From: an uncultured Collinsella sp.
GTDB lineage: Bacteria > Actinomycetota > Coriobacteriia > Coriobacteriales > Coriobacteriaceae
Direction of reading: 5' to 3'
Assembly: GCA_938005465.1 (NCBI GenBank)
Contig: CALLNU010000043.1
Coordinates: 1 to 48,211 of the forward strand
Length of the DNA stretch: 48,211 bases
This document shows positions 17,723 through 25,295 of the stretch, piece after piece. Positions within the stretch are counted from its first letter, which is position 1. Each line of letters starts with the position of its first letter. Made by a program: the position numbers and the translations under genes. The notes under the pieces were generated by a model. That model had not been told where the DNA came from and ran no database searches. It saw only the letters and a list, made by a program, of their open reading frames with translations.

Positions 17723-18652
17723 CTACCTGTTTGCTTCAATGAGCTTTTCAAGCCGTAAAACACGATGGTAGAGGGCTGACTTCGACAAGGGAGGGTCAGC
17801 CATCTCCCCCAAATCACGCAGCGACAGATCGGGATAGCGCTCGCGCAGGTCGCAAAAGACCGCCAAGGCATCCGGAAGCGCATCACGAAGGCCACGCTGC
17901 TCGAGCTCATCGATAAGCGCAAGCTGATGTTGGGCGGCACCGGCGCTTCTGGTCTGGTTGGCGAGCTCGGCGTTCACGCGACGGTTCACATCGTTCTTAA
18001 CCAACTTGACCGCGCGCGCCTCCTCAATCTCGGCAACGCTGCGCTTGGCGCCAATCGGCTTTAATAGATGCTCGATTTCCTCGGCGCTCTTAATGTACAC
18101 GGCATATGACCCCCGCCGTGCATTAACACGAGCATGGACCCCAATCTGCTCCAGCAGATCGCAAAGCCCCTTGGCATATTGCTCGCCCTGCACAGCAATC
18201 TCCAAATGAAAATCGCCGCGTGGATCGGCCACGAAGCCGCCCGCGATGAGCGCGCCGCGGATATAGGCAAGTCTACAGCAAGGACGGGCAACGATATGTC
18301 GGGGTACGCCGGCGACAAGTCCTCCCCTACGTTCGAGGATACCCAGCAGAACCAAGGCCTTATCCAGGTCTGGCTGATCAGGCAAGGTGATGAGGTAGTT
18401 TCGAACCTTATGCAATACAGATTTACGGACGGTGAACTCCGTTTTGAGCTTAAGGATACGATGCGTCAGCGTGATCATCGTGCGCGCGACGGCTCCCGTC
18501 TCAGTCGCAACCGTCAAACGATACCGCCCAGAGCCGGTAAGCGAGAGCGTACCGCTCACGCGCGTGAGGGCGGCAAGCGTCGACAAGTCGCAGTATTCAC
18601 ATTCGGGTTCGCAGCGCGCAAGCTCGTCGCGCACCTCAGCGGTAAACGACAT
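17723..18652 (-). CDS. whiA: WhiA, sporulation/division regulator family protein
   Basis: A 309-residue protein with the WhiA layout: an LAGLIDADG-like N-terminal fold (about 20-215, containing RGALIAGGFVADP) and a C-terminal helix-turn-helix (about 225-305, with RYPDLSLRDLGEMADPPLSKSALYHR). WhiA binds DNA and affects division and sporulation in Gram-positives. It starts 6 nt after the rapZ stop. In most Gram-positives yvcK lies between rapZ and whiA; here there is no room for it. Confidence 0.94.
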   Translation of the reverse strand: MSFTAEVRDELARCEPECEYCDLSTLAALTRVSGTLSLTGSGRYRLTVATETGAVARTMITLTHRILKLKTEFTVRKSVLHKVRNYLITLPDQPDLDKALVLLGILERRGGLVAGVPRHIVARPCCRLAYIRGALIAGGFVADPRGDFHLEIAVQGEQYAKGLCDLLEQIGVHARVNARRGSYAVYIKSAEEIEHLLKPIGAKRSVAEIEEARAVKLVKNDVNRRVNAELANQTRSAGAAQHQLALIDELEQRGLRDALPDALAVFCDLRERYPDLSLRDLGEMADPPLSKSALYHRVLRLEKLIEANR

Positions 18653-18658
18653 GCAGGC

Positions 18659-19561
18659 CTATGCCTTCGTGTTGGCGCGCGACAGGTCGCGGTGGGAGAT
18701 GCTCACATGATACTGAGCGCCTTCCAGGTAACGGGCCGTGGCCTCGGCAATGGCAACGCTGCGGTGCTGGCCGCCCGTGCAGCCGATGGCGATAGAAAGC
18801 TGCGGCTTACCCTCCGCGATATAACCGGGCATGACCGTATCGAGCAGCTGTGTCCAAGCCTTCCAAAACTCCTGCGTCTTGGGATGGTCCAGAACAAAAT
18901 CGGAGACCTTTTTATCGAGACCGGTCATCGTGCGCATCTCGGGATCGTAGAACGGATTGGGCAGGAAGCGGACGTCGATCATAATATCCGCTTCGACGGG
19001 CATGCCGTGCTTAAAGCCAAACGAGAACACGTGGACATCCATAAGCTGCTGGTCGGACAGCTCGGAAAATGCCATACGCAGCTTGTTGCGCAGCGCAGAG
19101 GTGCGCAGACGGCTCGTGTCGATAATCATATCGGCTCGGTCGCGCACGCCCTGCAGCTGAAGGCGCTCGCGCTGAATGGCATCGGCCGTAGTCTCCCCCG
19201 GCTTGGCAATGGGATGACGGCGGCGATTTTCGCTGTAGCGACGAATCAGCACCTCGTCAGAAGCCTCCAGGAACACGATGTCGCAGCTCATCTCGCGCTC
19301 TTCGAGAGCGGCAACGGCATCGAGCAGCTCATCGAACAAGCCCTGGCTGCGCAGGTCACAGGTGACGGCGAGATGCCTGCCCACGCCCGTATTGATGCCG
19401 ACGAGCTCGGCAAGCTGGGCGATGAGACGCGGAGGCAGGTTATCGATGCAAAAATAGCCCATGTCCTCGAACACGTGCATGGCCTGTGTGCGGCCTGATC
19501 CGGACATTCCGGTGATGATGACGATATCGGTGATGCGCTCCGAGCGCTCCGCCGCATCCAT
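18659..19561 (-). CDS. rapZ: RapZ/YvcJ nucleotide-binding protein
   Basis: A 300-residue P-loop protein of the RapZ (RNase adapter) family. It has Walker A GMSGSGRT (residues 15-22), CIDNLPP, the domain-linking PETTADAIQRE region, HVFSFGFKHG, and the C-terminal GCTGGQHRSV. ATG 19561 follows AAAGGGAG. In Gram-negatives RapZ controls glmS through sRNA; in Gram-positives its role is less clear. It lies directly after the nan operon terminator and before whiA. Confidence 0.94.
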   Translation of the reverse strand: MDAAERSERITDIVIITGMSGSGRTQAMHVFEDMGYFCIDNLPPRLIAQLAELVGINTGVGRHLAVTCDLRSQGLFDELLDAVAALEEREMSCDIVFLEASDEVLIRRYSENRRRHPIAKPGETTADAIQRERLQLQGVRDRADMIIDTSRLRTSALRNKLRMAFSELSDQQLMDVHVFSFGFKHGMPVEADIMIDVRFLPNPFYDPEMRTMTGLDKKVSDFVLDHPKTQEFWKAWTQLLDTVMPGYIAEGKPQLSIAIGCTGGQHRSVAIAEATARYLEGAQYHVSISHRDLSRANTKA

Positions 19562-19599
19562 GGCATCTCCCTTTTGCATGTGTTGCCTCCCGAAAACAA

Positions 19600-19629
19600 G
19601 CGCGGGACCCAGCAACCCGGATCCCGCGC
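19600..19629 (-). terminator. Intrinsic terminator after nanE
   Basis: GCGCGGGA/TCCCGCGC stem with a 14-nt middle that can partly pair, followed on the minus strand by TTGTTTTC. It lies 50 nt past the nanE stop and only about 40 nt before rapZ, so rapZ needs a very short promoter region or readthrough. Confidence 0.75.
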
Positions 19630-19680
19630 GGTCAATTGCCTATATTGAGTATACCGCCCCGAGCGGATACGAGGCCTGTC

Positions 19681-20367
19681 TTACGCCTCAAGCGCAGCCT
19701 TGAACCAACTCGTAATACTCGTGGGGTGCGTGATGGCGGTGCCGACGACAACGGCCCAGGCGCCAGCATCGATCGCGGCGCGAGCCTCCTCGGGCGTATG
19801 CACGCGACCCTCGCAAATGATGGGAAGGCCGGGGAATTCCTCGGTCGCCTGACGCAGGAGCGGCAGATCGGGGCCATCGGCCATGGTGCAGTCGATGGCG
19901 GCAACACCATGAGACAGCGTGGTGGACACCAGGTCGAAGCCCATGTCGACAGCACGACGAATATCCTCGATGGTGGCACAGTCGGCCATCAGGAGCACGC
20001 CCTCCTCGTGCAGCGGACGGAAAGTATCTTCGACGGTCTTGCCATCGGGACGCGGACGATCGGTGGCGTCGATCGCCACGATATCGGCACCCGCAGCAAC
20101 GCAGGCGCGAGCGTGGCGCAGCGTCGGCGTGATGTAAACGCCCTCGTGCCCATCCTTCCACAGGCCGATAACAGGAACCTCACAGCGACCCTTAATGGCG
20201 GCAATGTCGGCAAGGCCCTGGCAGCGAATGGCGGCGGCGCCGCCGAGCTCGCAAGCGCGAGACATTTGAGCCATGGTCTCAGGCGTACGAAGCGGCTCGC
20301 CCATATACGCCTGAACGCTCACGACGAGCTTGCCCTTCAGGGATTGAATCAAAGGATCGACGGTCAT
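19681..20367 (-). CDS. nanE: N-acetylmannosamine-6-phosphate 2-epimerase
   Basis: A 228-residue TIM-barrel enzyme converting ManNAc-6-P to GlcNAc-6-P, the step that feeds sialic acid into amino-sugar catabolism. It shows the NanE pattern: LVVSVQAYMGEPL, GGAAAIRCQG, PVIGLWKDG (catalytic Lys region), DIVAIDATDRPRP, DLVSTTLSHG and ICEGRVHTPEEA. Length is normal. It is the last gene of the cluster, after a hairpin that separates it from nanK. Confidence 0.94.
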   Translation of the reverse strand: MTVDPLIQSLKGKLVVSVQAYMGEPLRTPETMAQMSRACELGGAAAIRCQGLADIAAIKGRCEVPVIGLWKDGHEGVYITPTLRHARACVAAGADIVAIDATDRPRPDGKTVEDTFRPLHEEGVLLMADCATIEDIRRAVDMGFDLVSTTLSHGVAAIDCTMADGPDLPLLRQATEEFPGLPIICEGRVHTPEEARAAIDAGAWAVVVGTAITHPTSITSWFKAALEA

Positions 20368-20390
20368 AAGGCTGTAACCTTTCTCAGAAC

Positions 20391-20421
20391 AGCCTCCCGA
20401 GGCGTGTTGTCTCGGGAGGCT
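20391..20421 (-). terminator. Intercistronic hairpin between nanK and nanE
   Basis: A perfect 11-bp stem AGCCTCCCGAG/CTCGGGAGGCT with a 9-nt loop and no T-run. It probably marks a processing or partial-termination site. Confidence 0.6.
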
Positions 20422-20437
20422 CCTACAGAAGATACGT

Positions 20438-21403
20438 TTACTTCAACGAGGCAAGAAGATGCTCAGCGGCACCGATGAGCGGAGCATCGCCCTCCAGAGA
20501 ACCGATGAGGATCGGCGTGTCCTGAAGCGGATCGAGCGCCTGGCTGGCATAGCCCTCGTGTACCGAATCCTTCCACGTCTGTGAACGCCAATCGGGACCT
20601 TGGTGAATCACGCCACCCGAAAGCACGATGACCTCAGGGTCCAGGATGTTAGCGAGCGAGCCCAAGCTGGCACCCAGCGCAAAGCCGGCGTCATGGATGA
20701 CCTCGGTCGCCTTTGCGTCGCCCGCACGGCACAGGTCGTTCACATCGCGACCGACCGAAGGACGGCTGGGGTCGACGCGACCAAAGCGCTCATCGTACAT
20801 ACGACCAATGGAAGTGCCCGAAGCAACCGACTCCAGATGGCCGGAACGCCCGCAGGCGCAGGGAATACCGGCGGCAGCCGAGCACTCGATGTGGCCCATA
20901 TGGCCAGCAGCACCATGGAAGCCCTGCATCACGCGGCCGTTCTCGACATATGCGCCACCGATGCCCGTACCGATGCCAAGACACAAGACGGAGAACTTGC
21001 CCTTGCCGACGCCCCAGTGGGCCTCGCCCAGAGCATGAGCCTGCACGTCGCCTACAACGGCAACGGGAAGACCGAGGTCCTCGCGCAGGCGCGGCCCCAA
21101 CTGAACACCGGACCAGCCGGGCATGATCTCGTTGGCATACGCGATGGCGCCCGTCTTGGGATCGACGACGCCGGCGGCACCGATACCGACGCCAAGGACC
21201 TCGACATCGGGATTTGCCTCAAGAGCTGCCTTGATAGACGCCTCGATGCGCTGGAAGACGGCCTCGCCGCCCTCTTGGGCCTCGGTGGGAACCTCGGCCT
21301 CAAAAACAGGATGGGGCACACTACCGTCAGCCGGGTACTCCATGATGGCAGTCGCGATCTTAGTTCCGCCGATATCGACAGAGCAGACGTACTTGTTCTC
21401 CAT
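20438..21403 (-). CDS. nanK: ROK-family N-acetylmannosamine kinase
   Basis: A 321-residue ROK kinase. It has N-terminal DIGGTK (10-15), the catalytic Asp in VVGDVQAHALGE, phosphate motif IGTGIGG, and the zinc segment GHMGHIEC...CACGRSGHLE. The family consensus is CxCGxxGCxE; the third Cys is His here, which could still bind zinc. Position between an N-acetylneuraminate-lyase-like gene and nanE supports ManNAc as substrate; glucose or another hexosamine is possible. AAGGAG precedes ATG 21403. Confidence 0.82.
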   Translation of the reverse strand: MENKYVCSVDIGGTKIATAIMEYPADGSVPHPVFEAEVPTEAQEGGEAVFQRIEASIKAALEANPDVEVLGVGIGAAGVVDPKTGAIAYANEIMPGWSGVQLGPRLREDLGLPVAVVGDVQAHALGEAHWGVGKGKFSVLCLGIGTGIGGAYVENGRVMQGFHGAAGHMGHIECSAAAGIPCACGRSGHLESVASGTSIGRMYDERFGRVDPSRPSVGRDVNDLCRAGDAKATEVIHDAGFALGASLGSLANILDPEVIVLSGGVIHQGPDWRSQTWKDSVHEGYASQALDPLQDTPILIGSLEGDAPLIGAAEHLLASLK

Positions 21404-21576
21404 GTCGCTCTCCTTAGGAGATAAAAAACAACTACAGGAAATGCGCCGTCAGGCTAGCCGTCACAGCGCGGAAAAGGTTTTCCAGGTGCCCGAGATCGCC
21501 AAGAAACCGTGTGACCATTGATCTAATGGGTCATGGCCGCACGGTTGAACGGCGAGGTCGGGTGCCCGGGGAAGCT

Positions 21577-22497
21577 TTACAGGAGACCGTTGTCCTGGAG
21601 GACCTTCTTAATCGCCTCGACGTTCTCGCCGGTCATGGCCTTCACCGGGCGCGGCATGGTCGGGCTGTCGAAGATACCCATGAGGTTCAAAGCGGTCTTG
21701 AAGGCGCCGACGCCACCGGCATAACCCTGGACGCCCGAGGTGACATCCCAGATGTGCGAAATCTCATTGAGGCGATCCTGCTCGGCCTTGACGGTAGCCC
21801 AGTCACCAGCCTGAGCGGCCTTCCACTGACGCACGTAGCCCTCGGGCTCAACGTTGGCGAGACCCGGAACGGAACCGTCGGCGCCACCGAGGTAGGCGCC
21901 GTCGACAACAACCTCGTGACCGGTGAGGATGCTCATCGGATGGCCGTTCTTCTCGTTCTCCTGAACGAGGTAGCGGAACGAGATGTCATCACCCGAGGAA
22001 TCCTTGACGCCGGCCAGAACGCCCTCGGCACCGAGCTTGGCAAGGAGCTTCCACGGGAGCTTGGTGTGGACACACACGGGGATGTCATAGGCGAAGATGG
22101 GCAGGTCGAGTTCCTCATGCAGGATGCGGAAGTGCTCCTCGACCTCGGTCATGCCCTGCAGGGCATAGAACGGGCAGGTGGCGACAAGCGCATCGGCGCC
22201 CAGCTCCTGAGCGACCTTACCGTGCTCGATCATGCGCTCGGTCTCGGTGTCGATGATGCCGACCAGAACGGGAACGCGGTGGTCGACGATACGGACGGCC
22301 TCGGAGATGATCTGACGGCGACGCTCGTCGGTGGAGAAGACGACCTCGCCCGAGGAGCCCAGGAAGAACAAGCCATCGACGCCGGCATCGATCATGCGGT
22401 TGATGCTGCGCTCAAAGGAGGCAACATCGAGCTGGTGGTCTTCGGTATCGGGAACAACGACGGGAGGGATAACGCCGGTGAATTTCTGAGTTGCCAC
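21577..22497 (-). CDS. nanA: N-acetylneuraminate lyase-like class I aldolase
   Basis: A 306-residue DHDPS/NAL-superfamily barrel. The Schiff-base Lys is at 165 in GVKDSSGD and the catalytic Tyr at 137 in YDIPV, the same numbers as in E. coli NanA; the pyruvate-binding loop is GSSGE (47-51). It starts at GTG 22497, with AAGGAG six nt upstream; no ATG fits. Context (nanE, nanK, Sat-like transporter, acetylesterase) argues for cleavage of Neu5Ac to ManNAc and pyruvate. GVKDSS is not the classic NAL signature, so another pyruvate aldolase of the family remains possible. Confidence 0.72.
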   Translation of the reverse strand: MATQKFTGVIPPVVVPDTEDHQLDVASFERSINRMIDAGVDGLFFLGSSGEVVFSTDERRRQIISEAVRIVDHRVPVLVGIIDTETERMIEHGKVAQELGADALVATCPFYALQGMTEVEEHFRILHEELDLPIFAYDIPVCVHTKLPWKLLAKLGAEGVLAGVKDSSGDDISFRYLVQENEKNGHPMSILTGHEVVVDGAYLGGADGSVPGLANVEPEGYVRQWKAAQAGDWATVKAEQDRLNEISHIWDVTSGVQGYAGGVGAFKTALNLMGIFDSPTMPRPVKAMTGENVEAIKKVLQDNGLL

Positions 22498-22565
22498 AAG
22501 AATCTCCTTAGTTGTCTGGTGGGCAGCCCTATGCCGCCCACTCTTGTTGGCAGTGTCCAGGCCGG

Positions 22566-23417
22566 CTAGGCCAAAGAACACGAGTAGAACGTTTGGTTAA
22601 AAAAGTCGACGACTTCGTTTTCGAACGCATTGATGCGCTCGTGAGCGTATTTGGCATAGATGATATGTCTCCGGTCACACTCAAGACCGTTGAATACGGC
22701 AAACTGATCCTTGGGATCACTCACGGTATCCATGAGCGATGTGCCCATGAGCACCGATCCGCGCACCCGAGACGACAGCGCCTCGAGGCCGCCAGGAAGC
22801 GGATTGGCAACCGCCGTGCAGGCGAGACCCCGCTCGTCCAGAGCAGAAACCGCCAGCGCGACTCCGCCGCCTAGACCCTCGCCCCATGCAAAGATGCGGT
22901 CGGGGTCCATGCCATCAAGATTGCGCGCCACCTTCGCCAGCGCGCAACCCCAACGGACGCGCTCGACAAAAGCGGGCGAAGAAATCCCCCGCTGCAGGTC
23001 GTCCGCACCAGCAACATCGTCATCCAGCGCGAGGACGGCATACCCCATGGCGGCAAATCTCGTCATGTGATGCCAGCCGCGCACAGGCCGATCGATATCG
23101 TGGAACATCAGGCACAGCGGCACGCGCTCAGACACTCGGGCACGACCGACAGGCTCGATCAAACGAGCGTGAATCGCATCGTCACCGAGCTCAAAGGAGA
23201 CCTCCGAGTAACGGGCGCAGGGGTTAACAAAGTCAATCGCCGTAATGGACAGGCCTTGAATCTCAAGATTCGAAGCGCATGTCTCTAAATCAGAAACATC
23301 TGCTTGGACATCACCGCGCCAGTCCCGATATTCTGCGAGCTTTGACGAAACCGTTCCAGGAATTCCCACGAGCCCGGGGACAATCAGCTCATTAACATTG
23401 CTCTCGCACTTAGACAT
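22566..23417 (-). CDS. Degenerate acetyl-esterase (CE7-like) paralogue, no catalytic Ser
   Basis: A 283-residue alpha/beta-hydrolase related to the gene directly upstream. The two align through FAVYNNL/FAVFNGL and the end of the fold. The nucleophile elbow GASQGG of the neighbour is GEGLGG here, so Ser is replaced by Gly. The oxyanion motif HGYPG is HDIDR. The positions equivalent to the acid Asp (LMD) and His (AHE) remain. It therefore probably lacks hydrolase activity and may be a binding or regulatory partner. The frame is intact, with an 8-nt overlap with the active-type esterase, which argues against simple decay. Confidence 0.75.
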   Translation of the reverse strand: MSKCESNVNELIVPGLVGIPGTVSSKLAEYRDWRGDVQADVSDLETCASNLEIQGLSITAIDFVNPCARYSEVSFELGDDAIHARLIEPVGRARVSERVPLCLMFHDIDRPVRGWHHMTRFAAMGYAVLALDDDVAGADDLQRGISSPAFVERVRWGCALAKVARNLDGMDPDRIFAWGEGLGGGVALAVSALDERGLACTAVANPLPGGLEALSSRVRGSVLMGTSLMDTVSDPKDQFAVFNGLECDRRHIIYAKYAHERINAFENEVVDFFNQTFYSCSLA

Positions 23418-24387
23418 GAGCCTCCCCTCCCTTGCAGAAAAACGGAATAATCAGATTGTCAAAATCCTGAATCTCCTCGTGGCCAAAGCCTTCAAAGAAC
23501 TCATGACGCTTTTCGCAGGTCAGGTTGTTATAGACCGCAAACTGCGTCGCTGGCGGGCAGACGATATCGGCTGTGCCGGTGCCAAACAGCACGGGGCATT
23601 TGACCATAGGGGCAAAGTTCTTGGAATCGAAGTACGCCAGCTTGGCATAGGCTTCGTCAATACGAGTCGAGTCCTCGTCAAACCAGCGAGACCAATAGCG
23701 CAGGCCCTCGTAGGCGATGTCGTCTGCATCCAAATCCCAGACTAGGCGGAAATCTGACAGGAAGGGATAGAGGATGGCGGCACGATTGATAAGCTCGCTG
23801 TTAAGCGCACAGGTCGCAATGCCCAAACCACCACCCTGCGACGCGCCGTTCACAAACACACGGGAAAGATCGATGCCCTCGAGCTCGCGAACAATACGGC
23901 ACAGGATGCGAATATCTTGGTGCAAGCGGACATAGTAGAGGTTGGCCGGGTCGCCGTCGATGCCGGCGACGATATGCCCGGCAACCGTTGTGCCCTCAAA
24001 TCCACCAATGTCCTCGGAGGGACCTCCTTGGCCGGGGCAGTCGAGGGCGATGAGTGCCATGCCCATGCCCGCAAACGACGCCTGCTCAAACCAGCTGCGG
24101 CTTGCACCCGGATACCCATGGAACTGAAGCACCAATGGCACGGGCTCGTCCGAGACGGGTTTAAGGTACTTGGCATGCAGGCGCGCGCCACACATGCCGG
24201 TATACCAGAGGTCGAAAAGTTGGCAGGTCACGGTATCGGTGACCGATGCCGTGTCGATCGCATAGTCAAGCCCGACGGCGTCGGCCTCGGCCATGCGATC
24301 CTTCCAAAAGAGATCGAAATCTGATGGACGGGGCATGGCGCCTCGATATTCACCAAATTGATGTTGTAGCTCCTGAGCACTTGGCAT
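23410..24387 (-). CDS. Acetyl xylan esterase-type (CE7) deacetylase, probable sialate O-acetylesterase
   Basis: A 325-residue alpha/beta-hydrolase of carbohydrate esterase family 7. It has the family N-terminus (YRGAMPRPSDFDLFWKDR), oxyanion motif HGYPG, DCPGQGG, nucleophile elbow GASQGG, the acid Asp in GTADIVCPP, and a C-terminal FGHE His. ATG 24387 was chosen by comparison with the usual CE7 start; an upstream TTG at 24402 is possible. CE7 enzymes remove O-acetyl groups from sugars. In pneumococcus a protein annotated as acetyl xylan esterase acts on O-acetylated sialic acid, and the nan context here suggests the same. No signal peptide, so cytoplasmic. Confidence 0.85.
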   Translation of the reverse strand: MPSAQELQHQFGEYRGAMPRPSDFDLFWKDRMAEADAVGLDYAIDTASVTDTVTCQLFDLWYTGMCGARLHAKYLKPVSDEPVPLVLQFHGYPGASRSWFEQASFAGMGMALIALDCPGQGGPSEDIGGFEGTTVAGHIVAGIDGDPANLYYVRLHQDIRILCRIVRELEGIDLSRVFVNGASQGGGLGIATCALNSELINRAAILYPFLSDFRLVWDLDADDIAYEGLRYWSRWFDEDSTRIDEAYAKLAYFDSKNFAPMVKCPVLFGTGTADIVCPPATQFAVYNNLTCEKRHEFFEGFGHEEIQDFDNLIIPFFCKGGEAHV

Positions 24388-24424
24388 GGCTCGTGAACCC
24401 AACCTTTCGAAATCGCAACGGAGG

Positions 24425-24450
24425 TGCGCCCGGCAAGGGAACCGGGCGCA
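24425..24450 (-). terminator. Intercistronic hairpin between transporter and esterase genes
   Basis: A 9-bp GC-only-rich stem TGCGCCCGG/CCGGGCGCA with an 8-nt loop, 18 nt past the ATPase stop. No T-run on the minus strand, so probably partial termination or processing. Confidence 0.6.
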
Positions 24451-24467
24451 CGGGAGGGAAAGCGAGG

Positions 24468-25295
24468 CTATTCGCCGAGCTTGGGGTGCAGCAGCGACGG
24501 CGCAGCGCCGAGCAGCATCTTGGTGTAGGGGTCCTGGGGATGCTGGAAGACCTGCTTGGCCTCGCCCTGCTCGACGATCTTGCCGCCATTCATAACGATG
24601 ATGTCGTCAGAGATATAGCGGACCGTCTGGATGTCATGGCTGATGAACACCATGGCCAGGCCGAGCTCCTTCTTAAGGTCGGTCAGCAGGTTCAGAATCT
24701 GCGCGCGGACCGAAACGTCCAGAGCCGAGGTGGGCTCGTCGGCGATGATGGCATCGGGGTTCAGCGACAGGGCACGGGCAATTGCGACGCGCTGGCGCTG
24801 GCCGCCCGAAAGCTGACCGGGAAGAACCTCGGCGGCGGAGCTGGGCAGACCGGTGAGCTCCAGGAGCTCTTTGACGCGCTTCTCCTGCTCGGCCTCGGTA
24901 CCCAGGTTGTGGACGCGCATGGGGTCGAGCAGTTGCTCGCGAACGACCATGCGGGGGTTGAGCGCCGTGGCCGGGTTTTGAAACACGACCGAGATGACGC
25001 GACCCATGTGGCGACGGTCCTCGGCGGTACGTTTGGTAACGTCCTTGCCCTTAAAGTAGACCTTGCCGCTCGTGGGGGCCTGCAGGCCGCACATGACGTT
25101 GGCGGTGGTGGACTTACCGCAACCGGACTCGCCGACGATGCCGATCGTCTGACCGGGCATGAGCTTAATCGTTACACCCTGGACGGCGTGAACCAGGTTG
25201 GGGTGCAGAATCGAGCCGGTACGGGTCCTAAAGGTGACGTGGACGTCATCAAGGAAGATGATCGGCTCGACGCCGTTGACTGCGGTCTCGCTCAT
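24468..25295 (-). CDS. ABC transporter ATPase (OppF-like) of the nan operon
   Basis: A 275-residue ATPase. Walker A GESGCGKST (about 55-63), Q-loop FQNP, signature LSGGQRQR and Walker B AIIADEPTSALD are intact. It is shorter than the opp1 OppF because it lacks the C-terminal cysteine-rich oligo_HPY segment. It begins on the base after the stop of the permease-ATPase fusion, so the two are coupled and form the ATPase pair. Probably the second motor subunit of a sialic-acid (Sat-type) importer. Confidence 0.85.
   Translation of the reverse strand: MSETAVNGVEPIIFLDDVHVTFRTRTGSILHPNLVHAVQGVTIKLMPGQTIGIVGESGCGKSTTANVMCGLQAPTSGKVYFKGKDVTKRTAEDRRHMGRVISVVFQNPATALNPRMVVREQLLDPMRVHNLGTEAEQEKRVKELLELTGLPSSAAEVLPGQLSGGQRQRVAIARALSLNPDAIIADEPTSALDVSVRAQILNLLTDLKKELGLAMVFISHDIQTVRYISDDIIVMNGGKIVEQGEAKQVFQHPQDPYTKMLLGAAPSLLHPKLGE

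Noticed and set aside
21512..21533. Possible operator TGACCATT...AATGGGTCA upstream of nanK
   Set aside because: The arms differ by an extra base and no promoter fits; the match is too weak to list as a site.
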